Assembly (NCBI RefSeq): GCF_039727615.1
Contig: NZ_CP152474.1
Coordinates: 4,836,001 to 4,900,000 of the forward strand
Direction: 5' to 3'
Source of the DNA: Leclercia sp. S52
Lineage (GTDB): Bacteria; Pseudomonadota; Gammaproteobacteria; Enterobacterales; Enterobacteriaceae
Length of the DNA: 64,000 nucleotides
A model generated the notes under the pieces. The model was not told the origin of the DNA and searched no databases. It saw only the letters and a program-made list of their open reading frames with translations. Position 1 is the stretch's first letter, and each line of letters opens with the position of its first letter. Positions 19,501 through 30,138 of this stretch are shown here, piece after piece. A program made the position numbers and the translations under genes.

Positions 19501-20093
19501 AACTGCTTCGCAAAGTAGTCAGGTATCGTCTGTTTTCCGGTCACCAGAATTGACGTGATACCCAACTGGTTAGCTCCCTCTATATTATCGACGTTATCGT
19601 CAAAAAAGATGGCGTCGGCGGCAGAGAATCCTTCGGCCTGCAGGACGGCCTGGTAGATCCGCGCTTCCGGTTTACGCATCCCCATCTCCTGGGACAGGTA
19701 AATTTTATCTGCGGCCGCTTTCACTTCCGGATATTCATCCGGCCAGAAAGTGGTATGCAGCCGGTTGGTGTTGGACAGCACCACCACCCGATGCCCCTGC
19801 TCGCGCAGCTTGTGCATAATGGCAATCACCTCGGGACGAACACCGACAAAGATCGCCTGCCAGCCGTGGGAAAATTGTTCGTAACTGAGGGGAAGATCCA
19901 TCTCATGACAGAGCTTTTCGGCAAATTGTTCATCCGAAATCTCGCCGCGCTCATGCTGATGGAAAGCGTCGCCCATAGTAAAACTCTGCTTAAGCGTCGC
20001 CAGCGGAACGCGGCTGAAATCACTCCATGTTCCCAGCACACGATTGAAGTCGATATCGACGATTACGTTGCCTAAATCAAAGATATAGAGCAT
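19494..20093 (-). CDS. yihX: Alpha-D-glucose-1-phosphate phosphatase, HAD family
   Basis: 199 residues. HAD-like hydrolase with the nucleophile Asp in [11 protein letters not shown] at the N-terminus, VVLSNTNRL as motif II, the KPEARIY Lys and the [12 protein letters not shown] acidic motif IV. E. coli YihX releases glucose from glucose-1-phosphate. First gene of a minus-strand chain with yihY, dtd and fabY. Confidence 0.95.
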   Translation of the reverse strand: MLYIFDLGNVIVDIDFNRVLGTWSDFSRVPLATLKQSFTMGDAFHQHERGEISDEQFAEKLCHEMDLPLSYEQFSHGWQAIFVGVRPEVIAIMHKLREQGHRVVVLSNTNRLHTTFWPDEYPEVKAAADKIYLSQEMGMRKPEARIYQAVLQAEGFSAADAIFFDDNVDNIEGANQLGITSILVTGKQTIPDYFAKQLC

Positions 20094-20180
20094 GTGTTTC
20101 TCCTTTTCGCCGTGAAAATTAACTGTAGCGGGAAAGAAGATGTTTGGCTATGAGGCGCGTGGCACGGCAGAAAAGAAAAA

Positions 20181-20198
20181 CCCCGCCAGAAGGCGGGG
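20181..20198 (-). terminator. typA terminator
   Basis: 7-bp GC stem CCCCGCC / GGCGGGG with a four-base loop; on the minus strand it is followed by TTTTTC. It lies 25 bases after the typA stop. Confidence 0.85.
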
Positions 20199-20222
20199 TT
20201 TCAGAGGACGAAGAGAAGAGAA

Positions 20223-22046
20223 TTAATCTTCTTTCGGGCCGCGCATTGCGCGTTTACGATCGTTCTCAGTCAGGTGACGTTTACGGATACGGATAGAGGT
20301 TGGAGTCACTTCTACCAGTTCGTCGTCATCGATGAATTCCAGAGCCTGCTCCAGAGTCATCTTAACCGGTGGAACCAGAACCGTTGCTTCGTCAGTACCG
20401 GACGCACGCATGTTGGTCAGTTTCTTACCGGTCAGGCAGTTTACAGTCAGGTCGTTAGAACGGCTGTGAATACCGATGATCTGGCCTTCGTAAACTTCTG
20501 CACCGTGACCCAGGAACAGCTTACCGCGGTCCTGCAGGCTGAACAGGGCGAACGCAACTGCTTTACCCTGACCGTTGGAGATCAGAACGCCGTTGTTACG
20601 CTGGCCTACTTCGCCCGGACGAACGTCGTCGTAGTGGCTGAAGGTGGAGTACAGCAGACCGGTACCGGAAGTCATGGTCATGAACTCTGAACGGAAGCCG
20701 ATCAGACCACGGCTTGGGATCACGTAGTCGAGACGTACGCGGCCTTTGCCATCTGGATTCATGTTTTTCAGGTCGCCTTTACGCTCACCCAGTGCCTGCA
20801 TGACAGAACCCTGGTGCTGCTCTTCGACGTCCAGCGTTACGTTTTCGAACGGCTCTTGTTTACGGCCGTCGATTTCGCGGAAGATTACTTTCGGACGGGA
20901 AACCGCCATTTCGAAACCTTCACGACGCATGTTCTCGATCAGAACAGACAGGTGCAGCTCACCACGACCGGATACACGGAACGCATCCGCATCCGGGGTT
21001 TCTTCAACGCGCAGCGCAACGTTGTGCACCAGCTCTTTGTTCAGGCGGTCAAGGATCTGACGAGAGGTAACAAACTTACCTTCTTTACCACAGAACGGAG
21101 AGGTGTTGACGTTGAAGAACATGGTTACGGTCGGTTCATCAACAGACAGGGCTGGCAGCGCTTCAACCGCTTGCGTGTCGCAAATGGTATCAGAGATGTT
21201 CAGCTCGCCCAGACCGGTGATCGCGATGATGTCGCCCGCTTCAGCAATATCGCTCTCGATACGCTCAAGACCCAGGTGAGTCAGTACTTTACCGACTTTA
21301 CCGTTACGGGTTTTGCCTTCGCTATCGATGATAGTGACCTGCTGGTTAGGCTTCACTTTACCGCGCTTGATACGACCAATGCCGATTACGCCAACATAGT
21401 TGTTGTAGTCGAGCTGAGAGATCTGCATCTGCAGAGTGCCTTCAACATCAACGTTCGGTGCAGGAACACGGTCAACAATCGCCTGGTACAGCGGGGTCAT
21501 GTCTTCAGCCATGTCTTCGTGGTCCAGACCTGCAATACCGTTCAGCGCAGAAGCGTAAACGATAGGGAAGTCCAGCTGCTCGTCGGTTGCGTCGAGGTTA
21601 ACGAACAGGTCGAAGACCTGATCAACAACCCAGTCAGGACGCGCGCCAGGGCGGTCAACTTTGTTGATAACCACGATTGGCTTCAGACCATGGGCAAATG
21701 CCTTCTTGGTAACGAAGCGCGTCTGCGGCATTGGGCCATCCATTGCGTCAACGACCAGCAGCACGGAATCGACCATGGACATTACACGTTCAACTTCACC
21801 ACCGAAGTCGGCGTGCCCTGGGGTATCAACGATGTTGATACGGTAGTCATTCCATTTGATAGCGGTGTTTTTAGCGAGGATGGTAATCCCACGCTCTTTC
21901 TCCAAATCGTTGGAGTCCATCACGCGTTCTTGAGTTTCGGCACGCGCATCGAACGTACCGGATTGCTGCAGCAGCTTATCAACCAGGGTAGTTTTACCAT
22001 GGTCAACGTGCGCGATGATGGCGATATTACGCAGATTTTCGATCAC
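20223..22046 (-). CDS. typA: TypA/BipA ribosome-associated GTPase
   Basis: 607 residues as in E. coli. Translational GTPase related to EF-G that aids 50S assembly and growth at low temperature. G-domain motifs: AHVDHGKTT (G1), [10 protein letters not shown] (G3) and NKVDRPGA (G4). The C-terminal domain specific for BipA follows domains II, III and V. Divergent from glnA, with which it shares the upstream region. Confidence 0.97.
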   Translation of the reverse strand: MIENLRNIAIIAHVDHGKTTLVDKLLQQSGTFDARAETQERVMDSNDLEKERGITILAKNTAIKWNDYRINIVDTPGHADFGGEVERVMSMVDSVLLVVDAMDGPMPQTRFVTKKAFAHGLKPIVVINKVDRPGARPDWVVDQVFDLFVNLDATDEQLDFPIVYASALNGIAGLDHEDMAEDMTPLYQAIVDRVPAPNVDVEGTLQMQISQLDYNNYVGVIGIGRIKRGKVKPNQQVTIIDSEGKTRNGKVGKVLTHLGLERIESDIAEAGDIIAITGLGELNISDTICDTQAVEALPALSVDEPTVTMFFNVNTSPFCGKEGKFVTSRQILDRLNKELVHNVALRVEETPDADAFRVSGRGELHLSVLIENMRREGFEMAVSRPKVIFREIDGRKQEPFENVTLDVEEQHQGSVMQALGERKGDLKNMNPDGKGRVRLDYVIPSRGLIGFRSEFMTMTSGTGLLYSTFSHYDDVRPGEVGQRNNGVLISNGQGKAVAFALFSLQDRGKLFLGHGAEVYEGQIIGIHSRSNDLTVNCLTGKKLTNMRASGTDEATVLVPPVKMTLEQALEFIDDDELVEVTPTSIRIRKRHLTENDRKRAMRGPKED

Positions 22047-22199
22047 AACTTTGCCTCAGGCATTTAGAAATAGCGCGTTATTGTACACGGATTAATCGCA
22101 CTACAAAACAGGATCACAAACATCCCCCGCAAACAAGTATCGCAGAGATGCTTTGTGATCGCTTTCACGGAGCGGTAAAAGGGCACTTTAACGTAAATT

Positions 22200-22286
22200 G
22201 CACCAATATGGTGCTCAATGTTCACATTGAAGCACTATACTGGTGCAACAAAACCATCATGGTGCAGCCCTTTTGCACTATGGTGC
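22200..22286 (+). promoter_or_regulatory. NtrC binding sites upstream of glnA
   Basis: Three inverted repeats of the GCACC/A-N-GGTGC type: GCACCAATATGGTGC at 22200-22214, GCACTATACTGGTGC at 22232-22246 and GCACTATGGTGC at 22275-22286. They lie about 35-120 bases upstream of the sigma-54 promoter and match the NtrC enhancer layout at E. coli glnAp2. Confidence 0.9.
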
Positions 22287-22320
22287 GCATGATAGCGCCT
22301 TTTTGGGGTGTTTTAAAAGT

Positions 22321-22336
22321 TGGCACAGATTTCGCT
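22321..22336 (+). promoter_or_regulatory. glnAp2 sigma-54 promoter
   Basis: TGGCAC, five bases, then TCGCT, the -24/-12 elements of a sigma-54 promoter; identical to my recollection of E. coli glnAp2. Transcription would begin about 12 bases downstream and give an untranslated leader of some 85-90 bases. Confidence 0.9.
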
Positions 22337-22435
22337 TTATAAAAAATACGGCAACCAAAGGCAACATCGCCTGCCTTACACAGAATTTGAAGACCTCGTT
22401 ACCACGACGACAATGACCAATCTGGAGAGTTAAGT

Positions 22436-23845
22436 ATGTCCGCTGAACACGTTTTGACGATGCTGAACGAACATGAAGTGAAGTTTGTTGATCTGCGCTT
22501 CACCGATACCAAAGGCAAAGAACAGCACGTCACTATTCCTGCTCATCAGGTGAATGCCGAATTCTTTGAAGAAGGCAAAATGTTTGACGGCTCCTCGATT
22601 GGTGGCTGGAAAGGTATCAACGAATCCGACATGGTTCTGATGCCAGACGCATCCACTGCGCTCATTGACCCGTTCTTCGAAGAGTCTACCCTGATCATCC
22701 GTTGCGATATCCTCGAGCCAGGCACCCTGCAGGGCTACGACCGCGACCCACGCTCTATCGCTAAACGCGCTGAAGAGTACCTGCGCTCCACCGGCATCGC
22801 AGACACCGTTCTGTTCGGGCCAGAGCCAGAATTCTTCCTGTTCGACGACATCCGTTTTGGTGCGACCACTTCCGGTTCCCACGTTGCTATCGATGATATC
22901 GAAGGCGCATGGAACTCCTCCACCAAATACGAAGGCGGTAACAAAGGTCACCGTCCTGCTGTTAAAGGCGGTTACTTCCCGGTTCCACCGGTTGACTCTT
23001 CACAGGACATCCGTTCTACCATGTGTCTGATCATGGAAGAGATGGGCCTGGTTGTTGAAGCGCACCACCATGAAGTTGCGACTGCTGGCCAGAACGAAAT
23101 CGCCACCCGTTTCAACACCATGACCAAGAAAGCGGACGAAATTCAGATCTACAAATACGTTGTTCACAACGTTGCGCACCGTTTCGGTAAAACCGCGACC
23201 TTTATGCCAAAACCAATGTTTGGTGACAACGGTTCCGGTATGCACTGCCACATGTCCCTGTCCAAGAACGGTACTAACCTGTTCTCTGGCGACAAATATG
23301 CCGGTCTGTCCGAGCAGGCGCTGCACTACATCGGTGGTGTTATCAAACACGCTAAAGCGATCAACGCCCTGGCGAACCCAACCACCAACTCCTACAAGCG
23401 TCTGGTCCCAGGCTATGAAGCACCAGTTATGCTGGCGTACTCTGCCCGTAACCGTTCTGCTTCTATCCGTATCCCGGTTGTTGCGTCTCCAAAAGCACGT
23501 CGTATCGAAGTGCGCTTCCCGGATCCAGCGGCTAACCCATACCTGTGCTTCGCAGCACTGCTGATGGCCGGTCTTGACGGTATCAAGAACAAGATCCACC
23601 CGGGCGAAGCCATGGACAAAAACCTGTATGACCTGCCGCCAGAAGAAGCGAAAGAGATCCCACAGGTTGCCGGTTCTCTGGAAGAAGCACTGAACGCGCT
23701 GGATGCAGACCGTGAGTTCCTGACTGCTGGCGGCGTGTTCACTGATGAAGCGATCGACGCTTACATCGCGCTGCGTATCGAAGAGAACGACCGCGTTCGC
23801 ATGACACCACACCCGGTTGAGTTCGAACTGTACTACAGCGTTTAA
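22436..23845 (+). CDS. glnA: Glutamine synthetase
   Basis: 469 residues, GSI-beta type. Makes glutamine from glutamate, ammonia and ATP. Motifs: [39 protein letters not shown], and the adenylylated Tyr in NLYDLPPEE at about 397-398. GGAGAG sits about eight bases before the ATG. Regulated by NtrC at the sigma-54 promoter, and at the protein level by GlnE adenylylation. Confidence 0.98.
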   Translation: MSAEHVLTMLNEHEVKFVDLRFTDTKGKEQHVTIPAHQVNAEFFEEGKMFDGSSIGGWKGINESDMVLMPDASTALIDPFFEESTLIIRCDILEPGTLQGYDRDPRSIAKRAEEYLRSTGIADTVLFGPEPEFFLFDDIRFGATTSGSHVAIDDIEGAWNSSTKYEGGNKGHRPAVKGGYFPVPPVDSSQDIRSTMCLIMEEMGLVVEAHHHEVATAGQNEIATRFNTMTKKADEIQIYKYVVHNVAHRFGKTATFMPKPMFGDNGSGMHCHMSLSKNGTNLFSGDKYAGLSEQALHYIGGVIKHAKAINALANPTTNSYKRLVPGYEAPVMLAYSARNRSASIRIPVVASPKARRIEVRFPDPAANPYLCFAALLMAGLDGIKNKIHPGEAMDKNLYDLPPEEAKEIPQVAGSLEEALNALDADREFLTAGGVFTDEAIDAYIALRIEENDRVRMTPHPVEFELYYSV

Positions 23846-23857
23846 TTCAATCCCTGT

Positions 23858-23943
23858 CGCGCGGACTTTTCCGCGCGAGATTGATAGCCGTTTTTTTTGT
23901 TGCCGTGGAAACTTTTCAGCCCATCTTCGGATGGGCTTTTTTC
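23858..23943 (+). terminator. glnA terminator region, two hairpins
   Basis: A first hairpin at 23858-23879 (TCGCGCGG / CCGCGCGA) is followed by a stronger one at 23918-23937 (8-bp stem, UUCG tetraloop) with a T-run. In E. coli an attenuating terminator here leaves some read-through into glnLG; the same is likely. Confidence 0.8.
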
Positions 23944-23992
23944 TCCACCAACACGCTGATCTCACGCGCTTTTTACACCAGAAACGCTATAC

Positions 23993-24009
23993 TGCACTAA
24001 AATAGTGCA
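23993..24009 (+). promoter_or_regulatory. NtrC site at the glnL promoter
   Basis: TGCACTAAAATAGTGCA is a perfect inverted repeat with the NtrC half-sites, 23 bases before the glnL ATG. It should repress the weak internal glnL promoter, as in E. coli. Confidence 0.85.
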
Positions 24010-24031
24010 AACAACTCCAGGAGACTGCTGA

Positions 24032-25081
24032 ATGGCAACTGGCACGCTGCCCGATGCTGGGCAGATCCTCAATTCTCTTATCAACAGCATTTTACTGGTC
24101 GACGACGATCTGGCGGTGCATTACGCCAATCCTGCGGCCCAGCAGCTGCTTGCCCAGAGTTCACGCAAGCTGTTTGGCGCACCGCTACCGGAGCTGTTGA
24201 GTTATTTTTCTCTGAACATCGGCCTGATGCAGGAGAGCCTGCAGGCGGGACAAGGCTTTACCGATAATGAAGTCACGCTGGTGATCGACGGGCGCTCGCA
24301 TATTCTCTCCCTGACCGCCCAGCGGCTGCCGGAAGGTCTGATCCTGCTGGAGATGGCACCGATGGATAATCAGCGTCGCCTGAGCCAGGAGCAGCTTCAG
24401 CATGCCCAGCAGATTGCTGCCCGTGACCTGGTGCGTGGCCTGGCCCATGAGATTAAAAACCCGCTCGGCGGCCTGCGCGGCGCGGCGCAGCTGTTAACCA
24501 AAGCCCTGCCCGACCCTGCGCTGGCGGAATATACCAACGTCATCATTGAACAGGCCGATCGCCTGCGTAATCTGGTCGATCGCCTGTTAGGCCCGCAGCA
24601 GCCCGGGATGCATGTCACCGAGAGCATTCACAAAGTGGCCGAGCGTGTCGTCAAACTGGTGTCGATGGAGCTGCCGGACAACGTCAGGCTGATTCGGGAT
24701 TACGATCCAAGTCTGCCGGAACTGCCGCACGATCCCGACCAGATTGAACAGGTATTACTGAACATCGTGCGCAATGCCCTGCAGGCATTAGGGGCGGATG
24801 GCGGAGAAATTATCCTGCGTACCCGCACCGCGTTTCAGCTCACTCTGCACGGAACGCGCTACCGTCTGGCGGCCCGCATCGACGTGGAAGATAACGGCCC
24901 GGGCATCCCTTCCCATTTACAGGACACGCTGTTTTACCCGATGGTCAGCGGCCGTGAAGGCGGGACCGGGCTTGGCTTATCGATTGCCCGTAATTTGATA
25001 GATCAGCACTCCGGCAAAATTGAATTTACCAGTTGGCCGGGTCATACCGAGTTTTCGGTTTACCTGCCAATCAGGAAATAG
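24032..25081 (+). CDS. glnL: Nitrogen regulation sensor kinase NtrB
   Basis: 349 residues, cytoplasmic. N-terminal PAS domain (about 10-110), a DHp helix with the phosphorylated His in [17 protein letters not shown] at about residue 139, and a C-terminal ATPase domain with DNGPGIP and [13 protein letters not shown]. It phosphorylates NtrC under nitrogen limitation and is switched by the PII protein. Eleven bases before glnG. Confidence 0.98.
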   Translation: MATGTLPDAGQILNSLINSILLVDDDLAVHYANPAAQQLLAQSSRKLFGAPLPELLSYFSLNIGLMQESLQAGQGFTDNEVTLVIDGRSHILSLTAQRLPEGLILLEMAPMDNQRRLSQEQLQHAQQIAARDLVRGLAHEIKNPLGGLRGAAQLLTKALPDPALAEYTNVIIEQADRLRNLVDRLLGPQQPGMHVTESIHKVAERVVKLVSMELPDNVRLIRDYDPSLPELPHDPDQIEQVLLNIVRNALQALGADGGEIILRTRTAFQLTLHGTRYRLAARIDVEDNGPGIPSHLQDTLFYPMVSGREGGTGLGLSIARNLIDQHSGKIEFTSWPGHTEFSVYLPIRK

Positions 25082-25092
25082 AGGGTTAGGTT

Positions 25093-26505
25093 ATGCAACG
25101 AGGGATAGTCTGGGTAGTTGATGACGATAGCTCCATCCGCTGGGTGCTTGAACGGGCGCTTACCGGAGCAGGATTAAGCTGCACCGCTTTTGAAAGTGGG
25201 GCCGAGGTGCTGGATGCACTCACCACCAAAACCCCGGACGTGCTGCTGTCCGATATCCGCATGCCGGGGATGGACGGGCTCGCGCTGTTAAAACAGATTA
25301 AGCAGCGCCACCCGATGCTGCCGGTCATCATAATGACCGCGCACTCCGATCTGGATGCGGCGGTGAGTGCGTACCAGCAGGGTGCGTTCGATTATCTGCC
25401 AAAACCGTTCGATATTGACGAGGCGGTGGCGCTGGTTGAACGCGCCATCAGCCACTATCAGGAACAGCAGCAGCCGCGTAACGCTCCGGTTTTCGGCCCT
25501 ACCACCGATATCATTGGCGAAGCGCCGGCGATGCAGGATGTGTTTCGCATCATTGGTCGCCTGTCACGCTCCTCCATCAGCGTGCTGATTAACGGCGAGT
25601 CAGGTACCGGGAAAGAGCTGGTCGCGCATGCCCTGCATCGCCACAGCCCACGGGCCAAAGCCCCGTTTATCGCCCTGAATATGGCGGCAATCCCCAAGGA
25701 TTTGATTGAGTCCGAGCTGTTTGGCCACGAAAAAGGGGCTTTTACCGGCGCCAACACCATTCGTCAGGGCCGCTTTGAGCAGGCCGACGGCGGGACGCTG
25801 TTTCTGGATGAGATCGGGGATATGCCGCTCGACGTCCAGACGCGACTGCTGCGCGTGCTGGCGGACGGTCAATTCTACCGCGTGGGCGGCTATGCGCCGG
25901 TCAAAGTTGATGTGCGGATTATTGCCGCCACCCACCAGAACCTCGAGCTGCGCGTTCAGGAGGGGAAATTCCGTGAGGACTTATTCCACCGCCTGAACGT
26001 CATTCGTGTTCACCTGCCGCCGCTGCGCGAGCGCCGGGAAGATATCCCGCGTCTGGCACGTCATTTCCTGCAGGATGCCGCCCGTGAGCTGGGGGTGGAA
26101 GCCAAACTGCTGCACCCGGAAACCGAAGCCGCCCTGACGCGTCTGGCCTGGCCCGGCAACGTGCGTCAGCTGGAAAATACCTGCCGCTGGTTAACGGTGA
26201 TGGCTGCCGGACAGGAGGTGCTGATTCAGGACCTTCCGCCTGAGCTTTTCGAAACTCATGCTCCAGAAAGCAGCACCGGCCAGACCCTGCCCGACAGCTG
26301 GGCCACGCTGCTGGCGCAATGGGCCGATCGCGCGCTGCGTTCCGGTCATCAAAACCTGCTCTCCGAGGCACAGCCCGAGATGGAACGCACGCTGCTCACT
26401 ACCGCGCTGCGCCATACCCAGGGCCATAAGCAGGAGGCAGCACGCCTGCTCGGCTGGGGTCGCAATACCCTGACGCGTAAGTTAAAAGAGCTGGGAATGG
26501 AGTGA
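25093..26505 (+). CDS. glnG: Nitrogen regulation response regulator NtrC
   Basis: 470 residues. Receiver domain with the phospho-acceptor Asp in [13 protein letters not shown] at position 54, sigma-54 AAA+ domain with Walker A GESGTGKE and the GAFTGA loop, and a C-terminal Fis-like helix-turn-helix. Enhancer-binding activator of glnA and other nitrogen genes. Binding sites of the right type are upstream of both glnA and glnL. Confidence 0.98.
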   Translation: MQRGIVWVVDDDSSIRWVLERALTGAGLSCTAFESGAEVLDALTTKTPDVLLSDIRMPGMDGLALLKQIKQRHPMLPVIIMTAHSDLDAAVSAYQQGAFDYLPKPFDIDEAVALVERAISHYQEQQQPRNAPVFGPTTDIIGEAPAMQDVFRIIGRLSRSSISVLINGESGTGKELVAHALHRHSPRAKAPFIALNMAAIPKDLIESELFGHEKGAFTGANTIRQGRFEQADGGTLFLDEIGDMPLDVQTRLLRVLADGQFYRVGGYAPVKVDVRIIAATHQNLELRVQEGKFREDLFHRLNVIRVHLPPLRERREDIPRLARHFLQDAARELGVEAKLLHPETEAALTRLAWPGNVRQLENTCRWLTVMAAGQEVLIQDLPPELFETHAPESSTGQTLPDSWATLLAQWADRALRSGHQNLLSEAQPEMERTLLTTALRHTQGHKQEAARLLGWGRNTLTRKLKELGME

Positions 26506-26616
26506 TATTTTCGGCTGTGTAAAGGGAGTTAATCTAACGCAAACTGGCGTTATTTTGCGCTTTACTGTTCCGATGAGTTAAGTATCATCTTGCCCGGGAA
26601 AACGGGGGGGATAATC

Positions 26617-26739
26617 ATGCTGGAATCAATCATCACTATGTTGTCTGGCGGCGTCGAAGCCAGCGCAGCAGCGGGACATACGCCACAAGCGGCCATTGCA
26701 GCCGTGCTGTGTGCGGCGCTGGTTGGGTTGTTTAGTTAG
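26617..26739 (+). CDS. yshB: YshB small membrane protein
   Basis: 40 residues: an amphipathic N-terminus MLESIITMLSGG, a short linker, HTPQA, then the hydrophobic AAIAAVLCAALVGLFS. It lies between glnG and hemN, as does E. coli YshB (36 residues), and shares the MLESII start, the HTPQ block and the AAVLCAA..GLFS end. The linker is four residues longer. YshB is a small inner-membrane protein of uncertain function. Preceded by a seven-G run. Confidence 0.85.
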   Translation: MLESIITMLSGGVEASAAAGHTPQAAIAAVLCAALVGLFS

Positions 26740-26747
26740 AGGGTTCG

Positions 26748-26782
26748 CCGGGTGGCGGCTACGCCTTACCCGGCCTACTTAC
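26748..26782. repeat. REP element
   Basis: GCCGGGTGGCGGC ... GCCTTACCCGGCCTAC, a typical enterobacterial REP palindrome, in the gap between yshB and the convergent hemN. Confidence 0.8.
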
Positions 26783-26793
26783 TTCGGTACGCC

Positions 26794-28167
26794 TTAAATC
26801 ACGCGCGAGAACTGTTGTAAGCGCGCCTTTTGACGCAGGTAGGCGTCAAAGCACATGCAGATATTACGAATCAGCAGACGCCCTTTCGGCGTCACCTCAA
26901 TCGCCCTCTCCGTGACATCCACCAGCCCGTCTTTCGCCAGCGGTGCCAGCAGCTTCAGGTCTTCAGCAAAGTAGTCACTAAACTGCAGATCCCACTGCGC
27001 TTCAACGTCGCTGTAATCGAGGCGGAAGTTGCAAATCAGCGCTTTTATCACGTCCCGGCGGATACAGTCATCGCGGGTTAACGCGATGCCGCGCCACAGG
27101 GCGTTGCCGGTATCATCCACCTGCTGATAATAGTGCTTCAGCTCTTTCTGGTTCTGCGCATAGCAGTCGCCAATCATGCTGATGGCCGAAACGCCCATCC
27201 CCAGCAGATCCGTATCGCCCTGAGTGGTGTAACCCTGGAAATTACGATGCAGAACGCCTTCGCGCTGCGCAATGGCCAACTCGTCATCCGGGCGGGCAAA
27301 GTGATCCATACCGATGAACTGATAGCCGGTCTCGGTCAGAGAGGTGATGGTTTCCTGCAGGATATCCAGCTTTTGCTCGGCTGAAGGCAGATCGGCATCC
27401 TTGATTTTGCGTTGGGCAGCAAACAGCGTCGGCAGGTGCGCATAGTTGAAGACGCTCAGGCGATCCGGATTAAGCTCCGCCACGCGCTTCAGCGTGAAGG
27501 CAAAGCTTTCTGGCGTCTGCTTCGGCAGGCCATAAATCAGGTCGATATTAGTGGAGGTGAAGCCAATCTCCCGCGCGTGATTCAACAGCGCGAAGATGAA
27601 CTCTTCATCCTGCTCGCGGTTGACCAGGCGCTGGACCTCTTTATTGAAGTCCTGCACACCCATACTCAGGCGGTTGAACCCTTCCGTGCGTAAGTGATCC
27701 AGTACATCCAGCTCAATTTCGCGGGGATCGACCTCGATCGAGATTTCGGCATCATCGTTGAAAGTAAAGTTGCCACGCAGCAGCGTCATCAAACGACTTA
27801 TTTGCGCTTTATTCAGGTAGGTCGGCGTGCCGCCGCCCCAGTGGAGCTGGCTGACATGGCGACCGGCAAACTGCGGCGCGCGATGCAGGATCTCCTGCTC
27901 AAGCGCATCCAGATACTGGTCGGCTTTGTGCTGCTGGCGGGTCACAATTTTATTGCAGCCGCAGAAGTAGCAGAGCTTATGGCAGAACGGGATATGAACA
28001 TACAGAGAGAGCGGACGGTCAGGGTAACGCGCAACCGCCTGCTGAAATTGGCTATCACCGAAAGCGTCGGAAAATTCCAGCGCGGTTGGATAAGAGGTAT
28101 AACGTGGCCCGGAATAGTTATATTTTTGGATCAGGGCCAGATCCCAGTCGATGGTTGGTACAGACAT
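26794..28167 (-). CDS. hemN: Oxygen-independent coproporphyrinogen III dehydrogenase
   Basis: 457 residues from the ATG at 28167, as in E. coli; the longer frame is not needed because AAGGAG sits six bases upstream. Radical-SAM enzyme that converts coproporphyrinogen III to protoporphyrinogen IX without oxygen. 4Fe-4S motif CHKLCYFCGC at about 62-71, then a TIM barrel with HWGGGTPTYL. Two bases after a small ORF, and probably co-transcribed with yihI. Confidence 0.97.
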   Translation of the reverse strand: MSVPTIDWDLALIQKYNYSGPRYTSYPTALEFSDAFGDSQFQQAVARYPDRPLSLYVHIPFCHKLCYFCGCNKIVTRQQHKADQYLDALEQEILHRAPQFAGRHVSQLHWGGGTPTYLNKAQISRLMTLLRGNFTFNDDAEISIEVDPREIELDVLDHLRTEGFNRLSMGVQDFNKEVQRLVNREQDEEFIFALLNHAREIGFTSTNIDLIYGLPKQTPESFAFTLKRVAELNPDRLSVFNYAHLPTLFAAQRKIKDADLPSAEQKLDILQETITSLTETGYQFIGMDHFARPDDELAIAQREGVLHRNFQGYTTQGDTDLLGMGVSAISMIGDCYAQNQKELKHYYQQVDDTGNALWRGIALTRDDCIRRDVIKALICNFRLDYSDVEAQWDLQFSDYFAEDLKLLAPLAKDGLVDVTERAIEVTPKGRLLIRNICMCFDAYLRQKARLQQFSRVI

Positions 28168-28169
28168 GT

Positions 28170-28352
28170 TCACTCCTTCCGTTGGTGTCGCGTTCGTATA
28201 CGGCGGCCCGTTCTGGACCCTGAGCGGGCCATGAATCGGGTGCGCAGCCACTTCTGTCGCCGCGACAACCGCCGTAGTTTAACGAATAACCACACCAGAT
28301 AACATATAACCGGAAGGGTTATAAGCAGGACGATAAAGCCCGCCGGGTGCAA
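28170..28352 (-). CDS. Hypothetical small membrane protein between yihI and hemN
   Basis: 60 residues starting with TTG at 28352, four bases after the yihI stop, with GGTGGA nine bases upstream. One hydrophobic segment (about 5-24) is followed by a very basic tail (KLRRLSRRQKWLRTRF). It ends two bases before hemN and its stop overlaps the hemN ribosome site. I do not recognise it with certainty. In more distant gamma-proteobacteria a DUF2489 membrane protein lies in this position, so this may be a reduced relative; that is a guess. It could also be non-coding spacer. Confidence 0.4.
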   Translation of the reverse strand: MHPAGFIVLLITLPVICYLVWLFVKLRRLSRRQKWLRTRFMARSGSRTGRRIRTRHQRKE

Positions 28353-28355
28353 ATG

Positions 28356-28874
28356 TTAGTTTCCACCTTTCAGCAGGCGCATCATGTCTTCCTGCTTCTC
28401 TTCTTCTTCCTCTTCTTCTTCTTCATCGTCGTAAGAGAGGCCAAGCTTCTGCATCAGTTCATCGATGCGGTCCAGTTTGGCATCCACCCATGACTGCTCT
28501 TCAGCATTCAGGGTTTCACCCTCTTCAAGACGTTCCAGCAGCGCGTCCAGGCGCTCATCATTCTCCAGCAAATCCAGCTCAGCCTGCGGTGAAAGCATAG
28601 GTTTCTCGCTCTTGGGTTTGTGCTGCCTGGTGACCGGGGCATCGGTCACGCCTAATGGAACAGGTGTTTTACTGCCGATACGCGGGTCTTTCTGCTGCTT
28701 GTTTTTCGCAGAAGCGCCGGATGAGTCACCGCCACTCGCGCGGCTGCCGGCAGCATGACCACGATGCTTTTTATCGCGTTTGCGATCGCGCGCTTCCTGA
28801 TTCAGTTCTTCGCGCGTTTTGCGGCGTGCTTTTGCTGGACGTTTAGCGCCTGCAGCGGGGGTCGGTTTTTTCAT
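28356..28874 (-). CDS. yihI: YihI, activator of the Der GTPase
   Basis: 172 residues. N-terminus rich in Lys and Arg ([20 protein letters not shown]), a middle region rich in Ser and Gly, and a C-terminal coiled segment with a long Glu run. YihI stimulates GTP hydrolysis by Der (EngA) and modulates 50S assembly. The gene lies between sRNA csrC and the small ORF/hemN. Confidence 0.93.
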   Translation of the reverse strand: MKKPTPAAGAKRPAKARRKTREELNQEARDRKRDKKHRGHAAGSRASGGDSSGASAKNKQQKDPRIGSKTPVPLGVTDAPVTRQHKPKSEKPMLSPQAELDLLENDERLDALLERLEEGETLNAEEQSWVDAKLDRIDELMQKLGLSYDDEEEEEEEEEKQEDMMRLLKGGN

Positions 28875-28942
28875 GATGTTTTGTCTTTACGTCGTTTTCT
28901 TGAGTATAGAATTGCGGCGAAATCTAGCAGAAAGCAAGCAAA

Positions 28943-29184
28943 GAAAAAAGGCGACAGAGCAATCTGTCGCCTTTTTTCCTGACTCACGACCCGTTATGGG
29001 TCTGACAATCCCTGTTTGCTGACAACTAACCCTGTTTTTCCGTTAGCCGGTACCGTCCGTGATATGTCCTTTTCCCTTTTCAACGCCTCCAGGCGTGCGT
29101 CTTCCTGACTATCCTTTGTCTTCGCCTCCTGGCGCTCCTGACCCTTATCCTTAAGTCCGCTTCCTGTCGGCATCCTCGCCGTTG
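28943..29184 (-). ncRNA. csrC: CsrC small RNA
   Basis: CsrA-sequestering RNA. The minus strand between engB and yihI gives an RNA of about 242 bases with some 15 GGA motifs, many in hairpin-like contexts such as CAGGAGCGCCAGGAGGCG, and it ends in a strong hairpin GGCGACAGA / TCTGTCGCC with a T-run. The 3' part matches my memory of E. coli CsrC closely. The 5' end is set by alignment to the E. coli start (GCGAGGA region) with a TAAAGT-type -10 just upstream, so it is uncertain by a few bases. Confidence 0.9.
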
Positions 29185-29455
29185 AACGCTACTTTACCCT
29201 GTCCGGCTAAACCTACAACCCACAAACAGCGTAGCAGCGCGACTTTCAGATTAAGACTAAGCGTTAATAGTTTGATTTTAATGGTTTTGATTTTTTAAAG
29301 CTCTGCGACTTTTCTTAAATCTCCCATAGCAGGAAGAGCAGATCTCTCACAAAGCACAGGGTTTTTACTTACAGCCGGGTCGCCGATGGGAAAAGCCTTT
29401 TCTCTCTGTTCAGGTATAATCCCCCCCAACGTTACGAATTTCTGGAGACAACCAC

Positions 29456-30082
29456 GTGACCAACCTGAATTATCACCAGACGCATTTTGTGCTCAGTGCA
29501 CCTGATATTCGCCATTTACCCGCCGATACGGGTCTTGAAGTGGCATTTGCTGGCCGGTCCAACGCGGGGAAATCCAGCGCTCTGAATACCCTGACCAATC
29601 AGAAAAGCCTGGCCCGTATCTCTAAAACGCCTGGCCGTACCCAGCTGATTAACCTGTTCGAAGTTGCGCCGGGCAAACGTCTGGTCGACCTGCCTGGCTA
29701 CGGCTACGCCGAAGTACCGGAAGAGATGAAAATTAAGTGGCAGCGCGCCCTGGGTGAATACCTGGAAAAACGCCTGTGCCTGAAAGGCCTGGTCGTGCTG
29801 ATGGATATTCGCCATCCGCTTAAAGATCTTGATCAGCAGATGATCCACTGGGCAGTCGAAAGCGGGATCGAGGTGCTGGTTCTGCTGACCAAAGCCGACA
29901 AACTCGCCAGCGGCGCGCGTAAAGCGCAGGTGAATATGGTGCGTGAAGCGGTACTGGCGTTCAACGGCGACATCCAGGTTGAAGCTTTCTCTTCACTGAA
30001 GAAACTCGGCGTGGATAAACTGCGTGAGAAGCTGGATCGCTGGTACAGCGAGCTGGAACCCGCAACAGAAGCGGAAGAGTGA
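29456..30082 (+). CDS. engB: Ribosome-biogenesis GTPase YsxC/EngB
   Basis: 208 residues from a GTG start at 29456, with TGGAGA upstream; this start gives [10 protein letters not shown] as in E. coli. GTPase needed for 50S assembly. Motifs: [12 protein letters not shown] (G1), [22 protein letters not shown] (G3), LTKADKL (G4). The gene is yihA in older naming. Upstream (29185-29455) is the csrC promoter and leader; I see no other gene there. Confidence 0.95.
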   Translation: MTNLNYHQTHFVLSAPDIRHLPADTGLEVAFAGRSNAGKSSALNTLTNQKSLARISKTPGRTQLINLFEVAPGKRLVDLPGYGYAEVPEEMKIKWQRALGEYLEKRLCLKGLVVLMDIRHPLKDLDQQMIHWAVESGIEVLVLLTKADKLASGARKAQVNMVREAVLAFNGDIQVEAFSSLKKLGVDKLREKLDRWYSELEPATEAEE

Positions 30083-30087
30083 TAATC

Positions 30088-30114
30088 AGCGCGGCGATGT
30101 CCGCGCTTTTTTTT
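30088..30114 (+). terminator. engB terminator
   Basis: 7-bp stem AGCGCGG / CCGCGCT with a six-base loop and a run of eight T. It directly follows the engB stop. Confidence 0.85.
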
Positions 30115-30138
30115 GCGCTGAACTTTTCTTTGCCACAA

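Noticed and set aside
20814..22067. Plus-strand open frame of 417 codons opposite typA
   Set aside because: Antisense shadow of typA; sequence is repetitive in composition and has no family.
22148..22342. 64-codon plus-strand frame in the glnA control region
   Set aside because: It spans the NtrC sites and the sigma-54 promoter, so it is regulatory DNA.
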